Source: Diploptera punctata (lineage: Eukaryota > Arthropoda > Insecta > Blattodea > Blaberidae). Taken from it: DNA of 64,000 nt. The position numbers and the translations under genes were made by a program. The stretch lies in contig JASPKZ010010195.1 of NCBI GenBank assembly GCA_030220185.1, positions 1 through 64,000 of the forward strand. The letters run 5' to 3'. The notes under the pieces are model-generated. The model ran no database searches and had not been told where the DNA came from. It worked only from the letters and a program-made list of their open reading frames with translations. How positions within the stretch are numbered: the stretch's first letter is position 1; every line of letters begins with the position of its first letter. Positions 1-9,394 of this stretch are shown here, one piece after another.

Positions 1-417
1 CCATAATCATAATTATCATATTCGCCGGGTTTAGTATGCATGTATGTGTGAATGGTGTGTTTCGCCTTAATCTTGTGTTGTCTCGGAGGAGGCTCTGACA
101 TTGAGCTGATCACTCATTCGGGGAAGCTCTCCATTTCATATTGTGGTTAAAAAAAATTAAGTATGTGATCCATAGTACTTTCCTTGCAGGTTTTGTCACT
201 GTAAGACCCGGGTGGCATGTGTAACGTAAAATTACCTATAAGGTGAAGAGTTCAACTGCGTTAATGGAAATAAAAAACTACGTTTTAATTATAAACATGT
301 CGAGTCCAAAAATGTGAAATAATTTAATGAATAACATTCTTTTTAAAGGTGCTTCTAGAAGCGGCATCACCTTTAATTCTTAGTTTGTAAAACTATGAAA
401 ATCTGTTTAAGATAATA
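1..417. other. Unassigned AT-rich sequence
   Basis: No open frame, repeat structure or RNA box that I can recognise. It ends where the ATT/ATC microsatellite begins. Confidence 0.5.
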
Positions 418-547
418 TTCAGTAGATTATTATTATTATCATTATTATCATTATTATTATCATTACTATTATTATTATTATCATTACTATTATTATTATT
501 ATTATTATTATTATTAGTATCATTATTATCATTATTATTGTTATTAT
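418..547. repeat. ATT/ATC trinucleotide microsatellite
   Basis: Imperfect ATT units with interspersed ATC fill this stretch. Read in reverse they create an Asn/Asp-rich open frame that is an artefact of the repeat. It directly abuts the SINE-3 copy. Confidence 0.9.
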
Positions 548-888
548 TGTTCATGACGAATCCGTGGCGCAAGTGGTTAGCCGCTCTCCTCTCACCACTT
601 GGGTCCCAAGATCGAGTTTCGGTCTCTCCTTGTGGGTTTCGTGGTGGAAGAAACGAAGCTTGGGCAGGTTTGTGTCGGAATTTCTTTCCTGTTTTCCCCT
701 GCCATATTTCATTCCACCATTTCTCCATACTCATCTCATCCATTTCGTTCATCTGCTCCTGTGATGGTGCGTGGTCGGCCGGCACCCTTGTCATTCACTG
801 ACCTCTATAATATAGAGGCTTCATCTCATCCCATCCCTCGATCCGACCCCGAATTGGGCACCAGACGATTTGAGGGTATACTGTTGTC

Positions 889-933
<45 letters not shown>

Positions 934-935
934 TT
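548..935 (+). mobile_element. tRNA-headed SINE (family SINE-3) with (TTA)n tail
   Basis: The head contains a good RNA polymerase III A-box-like string, TGGCGCAAGTGG, near 565. The body is repeated at 17865-18170: both copies share the segments reading 'ctccatactcatctcat', 'gacggtgcg/gatggtgcg' and 'gacctctataa'. The copy ends in a TTA trinucleotide run (887-933), a typical SINE/LINE-type tail. The two copies are clearly divergent, so neither looks young. The B box is poorly preserved, so the tRNA origin is inferred from the A box and the family layout. Short open frames across it are not credible genes. Confidence 0.7.
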
Positions 936-961
936 ATATTACTATTATATAATAAATCCAA

Positions 962-1396
962 TTAAATATAGGGATGCAGAACATGGTTTCTCACTCTAAG
1001 GTAAGAGAAAAGATTGAGTATTTGAAAGCAAAGTTTTTGTAAAAAATTTTGGACTGTGTAGAGACGAACATACAGGTAAATGGAGAAAACTGCATAACAG
1101 TGAGCTACGTGATCTTCATGGGAAACCAGAAATAATAAGGGCAATTTCGTAGACTGCGATGTATAAAACATGTGACATGAATGGGGAATGAACGAGGCAT
1201 GTGAAAATTTCTTGTAGGAAAACTAGAGGGAAAGCGACCAGTAGGTAGGTCGGTGATGAGGTGCGGGAATAACATTAACCTTGATTTGTGGGGGTGAATT
1301 ATATAGGAGGTGATGGGAAAACATTAGCTCATGATAGCGACGTATCAGTGCTTAAGTCACAGCCTTGAACCTCCGATTGTTATTATAGCCTATGAA
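962..1396 (+). pseudogene. LINE-A reverse transcriptase C-terminal fragment
   Basis: This is a decayed 3' end of a non-LTR retrotransposon. Broken reading frames give the family's signature pieces: a GEWRKLH-like stretch near 1075-1100, a 'shared fragment LRR..HVARMGNE' area near 1150-1195, then 'GKLEGKRPVGR' near 1215-1245. The same order is seen at 20640-21320 and, in reverse, at 62030-63150. Frameshifts and stops rule out function. This family is commonly annotated in insects as endonuclease/reverse transcriptase. I place it near RTE-type LINEs but cannot fix the clade by eye. Confidence 0.7.
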
Positions 1397-1409
1397 AGAA
1401 AGTGAGCTT

Positions 1410-1416
1410 GTAATAT

Positions 1417-1450
<34 letters not shown>

Positions 1451-1451
1451 A
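1410..1451. repeat. (AT)n microsatellite
   Basis: A dinucleotide AT run separates a plus-oriented and a minus-oriented LINE-A fragment. Confidence 0.9.
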
Positions 1452-1454
1452 ACT

Positions 1455-1733
1455 AATTAAAAAAACTAACTCACTAGCACTATCGAACCCGTTGGTTCAT
1501 GGTCGCGGGTACATAAACTCTCCATTCTTCCCTATCCTGAACTAATGTTTTCCATTCATCCTCGTATCATTTACTTCCCTCAAATCGTGGTTTAATGTTG
1601 TTTTTTCCCCCCTCATCCTTGTTTTACCAACTGGGCGTTTTCCTTCTGGTTTTCATGTCCCTCTTTCATTCCCCATTCGTATACTACATGTCCTGCCCAT
1701 CGCAAATTTACGAAATTTAACTGTTCTTAATAT
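1455..1733 (-). pseudogene. LINE-A 3' fragment, part 1 (interrupted)
   Basis: Reads as the reverse complement of the LINE-A 3' end: 'actatcgaacccgt.ggttcatgg' near 1480-1502 marks the 3' terminus, as at 62047-62075. It breaks off near 1733 after the segment 'tttaactgttcttaata'. The expected continuation, 'gcctataaagatca', appears at 3606. The missing join is filled by about 1.87 kb of other repeats. Confidence 0.75.
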
Positions 1734-1859
1734 ATATATAATTTGCTTACTTGATATAGTCAGCTACTAGATGGCAGTGAAGACCGAGTTATCGCGACAT
1801 CTAGTAATAATGGAGAATATAATACATATATAAGAAAAATAAGTGTTTGAATTGGATTC

Positions 1860-1929
1860 GCCTGGTGGTGTAATGGATAACACGCTGAGGTACAGACTCA
1901 GAGTTTCGGGTTCGAATCCTGTCCAGGCA
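1860..1929 (+). tRNA. tRNA-like body, loop reads ACA (cassette copy 1)
   Basis: A cloverleaf can be drawn. Acceptor GCCTGG pairs with CCAGGC, the D stem is GTGT/ACAC, the anticodon stem is CTGAG/CTCAG with a seven-base loop GTACAGA, and the T arm carries TTCGAAT. The internal A box (TGGTGTAATGG) and B box (GGTTCGAATCC) match the polymerase III consensus exactly. The loop would give anticodon ACA, which is not a normal eukaryotic tRNA-Cys anticodon, and only six acceptor pairs form. I therefore call it tRNA-derived rather than a working tRNA. Confidence 0.55.
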
Positions 1930-2154
1930 TTTATTTTTCTTATCATGCCATATTAAGCTTGCATTGCTCAATGTTAAACATTTAATTATAACATCGATAA
2001 AGCGTCACTGCTATAAAGTAAAAATATTCTCTTTAATTTGCTTATTTGTTATAGTCAGCTACTTGATGGCAATGAAGACCGAGTTCTCGCGACATCTAGT
2101 AATAATGGAGAATATAATACATATATAAGAAAAATAAGTGTTTGAATTGGATTC

Positions 2155-2224
2155 GCCTGGTGGTGTAATGGATAACACGCTGAGGTACAGACTCAGAGTT
2201 CCGGGTTCGAATCCCTTCCAGGCA
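2155..2224 (+). tRNA. tRNA-like body, loop reads ACA (cassette copy 2)
   Basis: Second copy of the same body, 295 bp after the first. The A and B boxes and all stems are kept, except that the T stem 3' side is weakened (CCCTT). It is preceded by the same TATATAAG leader and followed by a run of T at about 2229-2233. Confidence 0.55.
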
Positions 2225-2236
2225 TTTATTTTTCTT

Positions 2237-2237
2237 A

Positions 2238-2278
<41 letters not shown>
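2237..2278. repeat. (TA)n microsatellite
   Basis: A pure TA run separates the second and third tRNA-like cassettes. Confidence 0.9.
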
Positions 2279-2280
<2 letters not shown>

Positions 2281-2399
2281 ATTAAATTTGCTTACCTGTT
2301 ATGGTGGCCGCTAGATGTCAATTGGAACGACTTCCCGCTACCTCTTGTGTGAATTGACAATACTACATATATAAGAAAAATGTATGTTTGTGTTGGAAT

Positions 2400-2473
2400 A
2401 CATGAGTGGCTCAGATGGTTAGAGCGCTAAACGTACCAAGTTTAGAGACTCGGGTTTAGATCCCGACTCAAGC
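2400..2473 (+). tRNA. Diverged tRNA-like body, loop reads ACC (cassette copy 3)
   Basis: A different tRNA body in the same type of cassette. The leader again has 'tttgctta', an inverted repeat (GTCAATT with AATTGAC, about 2317-2358) and 'acatatataagaaaaa'. The A box is TGGCTCAGATGG. The anticodon stem is TAAAC/GTTTA with loop GTACCAA, and the T stem TCGGG/CCCGA is perfect. The acceptor stem pairs only in part (TGAG/CTCA). Its loop is the same as that of the copy at 30043-30112, although the bodies differ. Confidence 0.45.
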
Positions 2474-2491
2474 ATTCGTGTTTATTTTCAT

Positions 2492-2494
<3 letters not shown>

Positions 2495-2555
<61 letters not shown>
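2495..2555. repeat. (AT)n then (GA)n microsatellite
   Basis: An AT run passes straight into a GA run, which sits at the left terminus of the TIR element that follows. Confidence 0.9.
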
Positions 2556-2557
<2 letters not shown>

Positions 2558-3470
2558 CTTAGGGTAACATGAACAGTTAGGTTTGAGTGGACCCTGTTAG
2601 TATCTTTTTAATTTGTGCTGCCTTCGAACAAAAAATATTTTAATTTCTTCCCCTCGTTAACTTTGACGTTTTCAAGGCCAGTTTATTTTATTCTTGTGCG
2701 AAGAATGGTTTATTTGTGATATTTATGAAAACGACCATTTACATGTCTTTTCAAGCTAAGAATTAATTTTAATTTCTGCTTTTGAATAATACAAATGTTG
2801 AAAAAACTCCTAAATATATTATGTAGATTCTGTTTTAATATACTGACGGGTTTGGTTTGATATGATGTGACATGACTGCTGTATAAAATAATTAAAGATA
2901 ACAAAGGAATTCTGTCAATGTAGACCCTACACGAGGCGGTTAAAGTGGACTTGGGTCCACTTTACACAAATGCGTATATTTTATCAACAAGTGTGCTATA
3001 TGTAAAAGTGATACACTTAACTAATTCTATTTAATATCCTTGTAATTTTACCTATACGCAAAGACCTTCGCTGTCTGCAGATGAATGACGTGTGAATGTT
3101 ATAATCAACGATAAGTTTTCAAAACATTAAATAAATATCAAATATTTTTAATTACGAACAGCCATAAATATTTTCAGATTAATTTTACCTGTCTGTATAA
3201 ATTAATACAGTAAATAAACTTAAAATAGTCTAAAGGCTAGGATGGACACTGGGGTCCAATTTACCTGAATATGGAGGTTAAAGTAGACATTTCTTGTAAT
3301 GTAAAAAGGTTCATAAATTATTAAGATGTTTCCTTACTTGAATAAAATAACAATGTTATTTCATAGTTATAACACTAATGAAAACACTGTAATTAAAAAA
3401 ATAAAATCCCTTAATTAAAAGAAGAAAAAACAACAAATTGAAAATAGGGCCCAATTACCCGAAGTTCCTC
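2551..3470. mobile_element. Non-coding DNA element with short TIRs
   Basis: The left end reads AGAGGAACTTAGGGTAA. The right end, reverse-complemented, reads AGAGGAACTTCGGGTAA. Inside, the motif GGGTCCA(C/A)TTTAC or its complement recurs near 2588, 2940-2965, 3247-3265 and 3447-3460, like subterminal transposase-binding repeats. No transposase frame remains. The superfamily is not assignable because no clear target duplication is visible: the flanks are TATATAGAG on both sides. Confidence 0.6.
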
Positions 3471-3481
3471 TATATATTAAT

Positions 3482-3600
3482 AGTGAGTTTCACTCGACCT
3501 GCGGCCACTAGCAAGTACACTGTATGGAAGCTCGAGTTGATGATTCCAATCATTGCAGTAACCTTTCCCGCTTTCGGCCGCAGGTAGAGTGAAACTCACT
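3482..3600. mobile_element. 119-bp foldback MITE
   Basis: The ends form an inverted repeat of about 25 bp: AGTGAGTTTCACTCGACCTG on the left is matched on the right with one change, and the pairing continues through GCGGCC. The internal 65 bp is not repeated in this window. It lies exactly at the right edge of the block that interrupts the LINE-A copy. Confidence 0.65.
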
Positions 3601-3602
3601 GT

Positions 3603-3840
3603 AGTTGCCTATAAAGATCATTTAGCTCACAATTATGCAGTCTTCGCCATTCGTCTATCTGTTCATATCTATTTGGTCCAAACATTCTCCTAAGAACTTT
3701 ATTCTCAAATACTCGTAATCTTTTCTCCTCCCTTAGAATTATAGTCCATGTTTCGCATGCATGTAATATAACTGGGAGAATAACAGTTTTATATATTTTC
3801 AGTTTAACTTTTTTTGAAAGAAAGGTCCCTGTAGGCTAAT
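3603..3840 (-). pseudogene. LINE-A 3' fragment, part 2 (continuation)
   Basis: Continues the interrupted LINE-A copy. The segments 'ttggtccaaacattctcctaag' (split here as seen), 'ctcaaatactcgtaatc' and 'ggagaataacagttttat' match 62390-62540 in the same order. It encodes, in reverse, the reverse transcriptase region around 'LKIYKTVILP', which is broken by stops. Confidence 0.7.
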
Positions 3841-3844
3841 GCAT

Positions 3845-4010
3845 GTGTGTGTGTGTGTGTGTGTGTGTTTTCCTACCAGCATCATGGTCTTGTGGTTAGG
3901 ACTTCTGACTACAGTTCAAGAGGTCCCGTGTTCCATTCCTGATGAGATCATATGAATTTACCCTTCAAAAAGAATTATTCCTGTGGCGCCCATGGAAATT
4001 ATTACTAGAT
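3845..4010 (+). repeat. (GT)n and degenerate tRNA-like SINE head
   Basis: A GT run (3845-3869) is followed by a degenerate tRNA-like segment 'catggtcttgtggttagga' and then 'aattattcctgtggcgccc'. The pair of motifs recurs at about 25975-26095, so this is a SINE-type family with at least two copies here. The B box is decayed. Confidence 0.45.
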
Positions 4011-4205
4011 TTTACTACTACTTTTGTACAATAATAAATGTTCCTTTAAAACATATGAACACTTTATTTTTATATAAAATCAGACAAAAATTGTATTTCT
4101 TTTCACAATAACATATTTTAAATGCATTCCCAATTTAAAATGTCGTTTTGTATCAATGCATTTAGTAAAAATATAAATTCAACATATTTTAGAAGAAAAG
4201 GTATA

Positions 4206-4217
4206 TTTATTTTTATT
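4206..4217 (-). promoter_or_regulatory. Possible polyadenylation signals
   Basis: Two AATAAA hexamers on the minus strand lie about 90-100 nt downstream of the stop codon of the candidate exon at 4308-4406. They are consistent with a 3' end, but such hexamers are frequent in AT-rich DNA. Confidence 0.3.
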
Positions 4218-4307
4218 TTTCGGTGTTAATGTCTATTTAGAATAAGATGTGTTTTAGATGCCACACATCTGAGTGAAGTGGAACTTTGTCAGCACGTTTC
4301 TATTAGC

Positions 4308-4406
4308 CTATTCAGCATTCAGGAAGTATCTGTAGATCGCTCTGCATTCAATGATGGGCAGAACACCATTCAGCAAGCTGTCATCAGTGTATCCAATCTC
4401 CCGCCT
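4308..4406 (-). CDS. Candidate terminal exon of an unidentified gene
   Basis: On the minus strand a pyrimidine-rich tract ending TTTTGCCAG is followed by 32 sense codons and a TAG stop. The peptide starts RREIGYTDDSLLNG and ends with ECRAIYRYFLNAE. The segment is less AT-rich than its surroundings, codon third positions are mixed as in real coding DNA, and two AATAAA hexamers follow. I do not recognise the protein. If real, it is the last exon of a minus-strand gene whose upstream exons lie at higher coordinates, and much of this window would be its intron. It could also be a chance frame or an unrecognised repeat. Confidence 0.35.
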   Translation of the reverse strand, partial: RREIGYTDDSLLNGVLPIIECRAIYRYFLNAE

Positions 4407-4847
4407 CTGGCAAAAGACCAGAGTGAATTTCTGTTATGTGCAATAAAATGACTTATGTACACTCCGTAAGCGGAGATGTATCCTATAGTGTTTAATCAAC
4501 CCTTCACTGTTTTATGTAAATGTTGATTGCACGAAAGCTGTGAACCATTCTCTTTTAAGCATGCAAATAAATATGGCATTTGCTAACATATTAAAATCCT
4601 ATCTTCCAAACTGTTAATACACAAAGGTGCAAATTAGTTTCTCTTTCACTATGTATATGCAAAACATAAAAATAAACTTGCCATTTACCACATATTATAA
4701 CCCTTTCTTCTAAACTGATAATACACAAAACGAATCATTTAGATCGATAAATAATTGTATCTTTAAGCAGAAGTTACAAACATATTAGAAATAAAAACCA
4801 TAGTTATTTTTCAGTTTGATGTACTCCGTCTATTTGATTTAATTTAG

Positions 4848-5157
4848 TGTCCACCGCTGTGGTCTCGAGGTAGCGTGCTGCCTTTTCGCGTAACGGACCC
4901 GGGTTCGATTTCCGGTCGGGACAGGTTCCTGGGGTTTTTCCTCATTTGTAAGACAAATGTCAGGAAGCATAGGGCCCAACGCTCACCAAAAGTCATCAGC
5001 CATCATCATCATTATTATCATTCTTATTAATTCACCGATGTGGGAAGCAACTGGAAGCTATCACACCCATACTTCCCTAGTAAAGCTGCAAAGAAGCATA
5101 GCATGAAAATGTTATGATTGCATTGAAAGACCTGCCCTAGTGCAGAACACTATGGAA
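4848..5157 (+). mobile_element. tRNA-headed SINE (family SINE-1), near full length
   Basis: The head 'ccgctgtggtctcgaggtagc' is followed by the B box GGGTTCGATTTCC. The body carries 'cctcatttgtaagacaaatg', a CATCATCATC stretch, 'agctgcaaagaagcatagc' and, at the end, 'cctgccctagtgcagaa..ctatgg'. The same order occurs at 10391-10722, 12768-12989, 18905-19103, 36440-36613 and 50366-50606, so this is a six-copy family in the window. Full-length copies end in a (ATGG)n-type tail. Confidence 0.8.
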
Positions 5158-5350
5158 TAGAAACTCCTAACAATGTAAAGGTTAAGGCTACATTCAAAGA
5201 GCCGCAATGCTAAAGAGAGAAAAAGCAAAAATCTTGGACGAAAAATACCTGAGCTATTATTTATATAAATTTTATCCCCTTTGATTTGATTTCAGATACT
5301 TAATTCAGTATCATAATTGCAAAGGATTATGAAAATCATGATATTTTATT
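5158..5350. other. Unassigned AT-rich sequence
   Basis: Nothing recognised between the SINE-1 copy and MITE-A. Confidence 0.4.
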
Positions 5351-5849
5351 GACTATTTAACTTATGCTCCAAATGGCAGTCAATGTCCAATCACATTTCA
5401 ATGAATTTTGATTTATGACCAATCACAGTCATTATTCGCCTCGATTTTATCACTTTCATTTTTATGACTTTCATTTCACGACGTGGCTCTCAGATTGTAT
5501 ATATAGTGCACGAATGTAACCAGATTCTGCTTGCGAGTTGTAATAGAAAAACATTCGTAGCAATTGATTATACCATAAAAAAGAAACCATTGTTTGCACT
5601 TTCTTAAACTTATTTCCCAGGATTTAACGTTGCAGAAAAATATAATTGACATATTTACATCATAGGAAACCAGAAATTAATTAATAACCTGCAATTATGT
5701 GTTCCATTTTTGTCTCCACTAGGGTGCATTCTTACAATATTGCGATTCTATTTGGCAATACATATGATCTGGTTGCAGTGATGAACAAATGAAACATAAC
5801 GTTTCTCATTTGTTTTCAATCATCGCCTTTTACATTATATGTATGTATT

Positions 5850-5904
<55 letters not shown>

Positions 5905-6030
5905 TTTAAAATAACTATATTTAAATAATGGTTTGAGAGTAAACAGCTTAATTTTATCCATTAAATAGTCCTTACTTCGTGAATCGTGAATTTATCGATA
6001 ATTTGGAAATCACTCGTGGCATTACTTATG
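5351..6030 (+). mobile_element. MITE-A copy 1, full-length type
   Basis: Begins GACTATTTAACTTATGC and ends GGCATTACTTATG. The 3' end folds into a hairpin around AATTTATCGATAATTTGGAAA. An internal TTAAATAGTC at 5961-5970 is the inverse of the first ten bases. Other copies are at 9395-10164 (-), 31763-32374 (+), a minus fragment at 36781-37190, and a short form at 50887-51329 (+). Both ends are defined by the empty site seen around the last copy. There is no coding capacity. A TA microsatellite (about 5853-5899) lies inside. Confidence 0.7.
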
Positions 6031-6289
6031 AAAAATGTTTAATTCTCGTCGAATGATATTAAACATTTGTTCATAAGTTCGTGGCAGTTAACTGCACCGA
6101 CAATCGCATGTGAATATTTACATCTAGAGTATTTGTATCATGCTGAGTATCGTGTCTTCTTTGTCCGTAATTTCTTTTACTTTACCAATGAAGGTTCTAA
6201 TACTTGGCAATATTTATTTATAATGTACTCCTATATAATTTACCAGTTATCAAAAGATAGTATGTAGAAATCACTCTTTCAATTAAATA

Positions 6290-7190
6290 AAATTTTGCAG
6301 AATTATAATTTCAAGATATCAATAAGTAAAACGAAAATCTTAGCTTTTAAAGGATCAGATTCCTTAACAGCTAAAATATTTCTGGAGGGGAAATTCATTG
6401 AACAAGTGAACCATTTTAACTACCAGGGCTATGAAATCTCCTATTTTAAAAATGAAGATCGTTTTAACAAACTTAATAAATGTATTATATATGTGGTACT
6501 ATTAAGAGAGTATTTAAAAATACAAGGGGAAACAAAACTAAAACTTTACTAAGGAGTAGCAGTCCCCTTACTCTTGTCTGTTAGTGAATTTTGGGTTTTA
6601 ACTGAAAGAGAACAGAAGTTCATAGAATCAGCTGAAATGATATTTCTGAGAAGTATAGCTGACTGCAAACTTCTAGATAAACAAGAAGTGAAGATGTTAG
6701 AAACAAGCTAAATATTTTTAAAGTTTTAGATAAAATACAACAATTTAGAAAAAAAACTAAATTCGCAGCTCTGTTATTAGAGACGAACGTGAATTGAACC
6801 TATAAACCTCTGGATAAATGATAGAAGACTAAATTGGAATGATCACATAGATAGAAATGAGAACAGTAGATTAGTGAAGAAAGTATGTGACTGGACACCT
6901 CAGCAGAAAAGGCCTTTAGGAAGAACACAACTACGATGGAAGGACGTCACCATAACCCGGACCTGAAGGAATGAACAACTGCCAGCTTTCATGTGTATAG
7001 GAGGAGGAGGAAGAAGAAGAAGAAGAAACTGGAAAGAACATGTCCAAAGAATGAAAGATGAACGGATAACAAAAACTATCCTTACTTGCAAACCAAAAGG
7101 AGACAGGAATATTGTTAAACCAGAAAAGAGATGGATTTATCTATGAGACCGGAACAAGCCACATGAGCCTAATACATGAATATTGATGAT
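6290..7190 (+). pseudogene. LINE-B reverse transcriptase C-terminal remnant
   Basis: An open stretch of 85 codons (6295-6552) reads YNFKISISKTKILAF and EQVNHFNYQGYEIS, the part of non-LTR reverse transcriptases just after the catalytic YADD (SKTK, then an F.YLG-type motif). Beyond a stop the frame continues in pieces to the usual tail, 'HVQRMKDERITKT' near 7035-7080 and 'KPKGDRN' after it. Upstream polymerase and endonuclease are absent. The copy contains a GGA/GAA run at 7000-7030. It is a dead 5'-truncated RTE-like LINE. Confidence 0.75.
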
Positions 7191-7224
7191 GATTATGGTT
7201 ATGCAGTATTCTGGAAGATTATGC

Positions 7225-7272
<48 letters not shown>

Positions 7273-7459
7273 TATTTATTCTGGCAGAGTTAAGGCCATA
7301 AGGCCCTCTCTTCCACTCAACCAGCACAAATACAAATAAATATTCGACAAATATAGATATACACTATACTAATTATAAACAGTTAAAGATACAATAAATG
7401 TAGCAATGTAAATGTCATGTACAAACAACATTTTATAGGGTAATAACAATAATGATACG

Positions 7460-7490
<31 letters not shown>

Positions 7491-7790
7491 TAAATAAGAT
7501 ACATTATATGGGAAACACCAATTAATATATATATATATATCTTACACTGGATAATAATGAAGTCGAGTTTAGAGCAAATATAGATTTAGATTTCTTTTAA
7601 AAGATGCCAATGTCCGGCAGCCCCTTATATCTTGTGGTAGGGAATTCCAGTTGCGAGAAGTGGAGATGGTATATGACATGGAGTGATGTGATGTCCTATG
7701 TTGCATCTGTCTGTCCTGATATTCCAGTGTTTCTACTTACTCATATCGAGGATTTGTCTGCCAAGCAGTAGATGTGTGTGAGCCATATCA
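7225..7790 (-). pseudogene. LINE-C (CR1/Jockey-like) 3' end with (ATT)n tail
   Basis: Read on the minus strand, the C-terminal reverse transcriptase signature is visible near 7585-7690: 'RNWNSLPQDIRGCRTLASFK', the conserved W-NSLP-I---F block of CR1/Jockey-type LINEs. It is followed by a stop and a 3' UTR with a small hairpin (GGCCTTATGGCC, about 7290-7303), then an ATT trinucleotide tail (7227-7268 on the plus strand). The same layout occurs at 19245-19790 and 52255-52890. Everything 5' is missing. Confidence 0.75.
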
Positions 7791-8460
7791 TTGTATACTT
7801 GCTAATATCATATACAATGTTAGGTAAATAAATATTCAATAAATTCCACTAGGCAAAATACGTCAGAACACGCACACTGCATGCAAACATTTTGTAATGG
7901 AATTTACAGTACCTAATTGTAAGCTTATAATGGAATTAGTGATATTTGATTGTTATAGGCATGGAACAGAATATCTCTTTATATAATTGCATCATAAAAT
8001 TGATTATTTTAACCATGTAGGTGGTTTATTTCCAATTTCCATTGGATGGAGTTGAGATTGCAGTTATTAAATTAAGCCCGCCCTTGCTTGTTAGTTATTG
8101 CTATTGATAGAATGTTTGTGCGAGCTGAAGGGAAACAGTTTCCATAAAATACATCATTATTAAATTCCATTAGGTTGGTATTTCTGTAACAAACGTTCTA
8201 GAGGTCATTGAGAGTAGAGGGTGTGAAAATCTCTGAGTCTATTAAGAGCAACTGAAGTGAAACGGAATGAATAATTTAATAAGTACCAAATTAACTCACT
8301 TTATGGTTAATAATCCAATTTTGATAGCTAACTAGTAAAATGTAGTCTCTGTACGTTTCAAAATATTATTTTGCCAATATGTTTGTAGTTTTTGCTTAAT
8401 GGTAAACGAAAACATTTTTTTTATTTTGTGACCAGTTCATATTTTCTAGCTTTCTGTTAT
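7791..8460. other. Unassigned sequence
   Basis: About 670 bp without a recognisable gene, RNA box or repeat shared with the rest of the window. Confidence 0.4.
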
Positions 8461-9394
8461 TTATAATGTCGCCATATTCATCAAACCGTTTCTTGTTTTG
8501 CCTATTCGCTTTTTAACTACGCTTTCTGATACTGAACATTTAATACCACGTTTTAAAGATTCCCATTCTCTATTTATATCAGTTTCTTCTTCGATTGCCA
8601 TATTTTTGTTTGAAGATTCCAGTATTTTAAATCTAGTAGCAATTTTTATCTGGTATTCGTGCCGCAGTTCATCATTTCTCAAGTTTTTAACTCTTAAATT
8701 CGCAATATATATTATAGGATACATAGATTGTTTTAATTTATCTAATCATTTTAATAAAACAGAAGAAAGCTAACGATAAGAAATTACTGAAATGTGTGTG
8801 GAATTACACAAAATACCTAATAATAGTTATGCATGATTTAATTTTCAATGCGGTCCGCCACTTTTAAATAACTGATACGAGAAATTACCGTTTTGCCAAT
8901 TTAGGAGTTAATTCAGTTCATTCTATCGTTAGCATTTATTTCTCTTATGATGACAACCGTTCTCTGATTTTCACCCTGACCAGATGATTCGAATTTTAAT
9001 CTGTCCATCTAACTGATGTAACATCGACGATATGTTTGTGTCAGTGTTTATTCACTAATACATGATCTCTCTGGATCCGAGTTTCAGCATATGGAGACGT
9101 TCAGGTGTATTTATGAGTATATTTAAGCTTGAATATTGTGCTCTTAACAATAAGATTCCTTCATGTGGTAAAGATGTTTCTTTACTATCTTGATGATCAT
9201 TGAATTTGCATATGGTTGGCCTGAATATATCTTTCCTTCCCACTTACGTATTACATTCTCCTAGCACAATTTTTATATCATATCGTGAAAGACTATCAAA
9301 TACATATTTTATTATTTTAATTCATCCTTGATCTTGTCATTCTTAACTTTCGTGGGACTATATAAATTTACGATTACAAAATCAAGTTGTTTAT
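8461..9394 (-). pseudogene. LINE endonuclease domain, downstream part
   Basis: Minus-strand frames give parts of an apurinic-type (exo-endo-phosphatase) endonuclease of an RTE-like LINE, in order from high to low coordinates: 'VIVNLYSPTK' (the conserved I.VHAPT-type strand), 'VGRKDIFRPTI', 'KSTIFKLKYTHKYT' and 'RDHVLVNK' (the DH.L block). The linker follows: 'ELRHEYQIKIATRF..LE' and 'DINREWESLKRGIK' (8461-8724). At least three frameshifts and several stops are present. The N-terminal part continues beyond the MITE-A insertion at 10165. Confidence 0.75.

Larger units (their letters stand above)
1741..2236 (+). repeat. Two tandem tRNA-like cassettes (295-bp period)
   Basis: Two head-to-tail units. 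Each has a leader that begins 'tttgctta', an inverted repeat (TACTAGATG with CATCTAGTA at 1765-1806), a TATATAAG string (1827-1834 in unit 1) about 26 bp before the tRNA-like body, the 70-nt tRNA-like body, and then a run of five T. Unit starts differ by 295 bp, measured between the tRNA-like bodies. A third, diverged unit follows at 2285-2490. Related cassettes lie at 29732-30175 and 50670-51445. Confidence 0.8.

Noticed and set aside
393..794. Asn/Asp-rich 133-codon frame on the minus strand
   Set aside because: Produced by the ATT/ATC microsatellite plus SINE-3 sequence.
1860..2224. Functional tRNA-Cys genes
   Set aside because: The implied anticodon ACA is abnormal, the acceptor has only six pairs and the bodies are part of a dispersed repeat.
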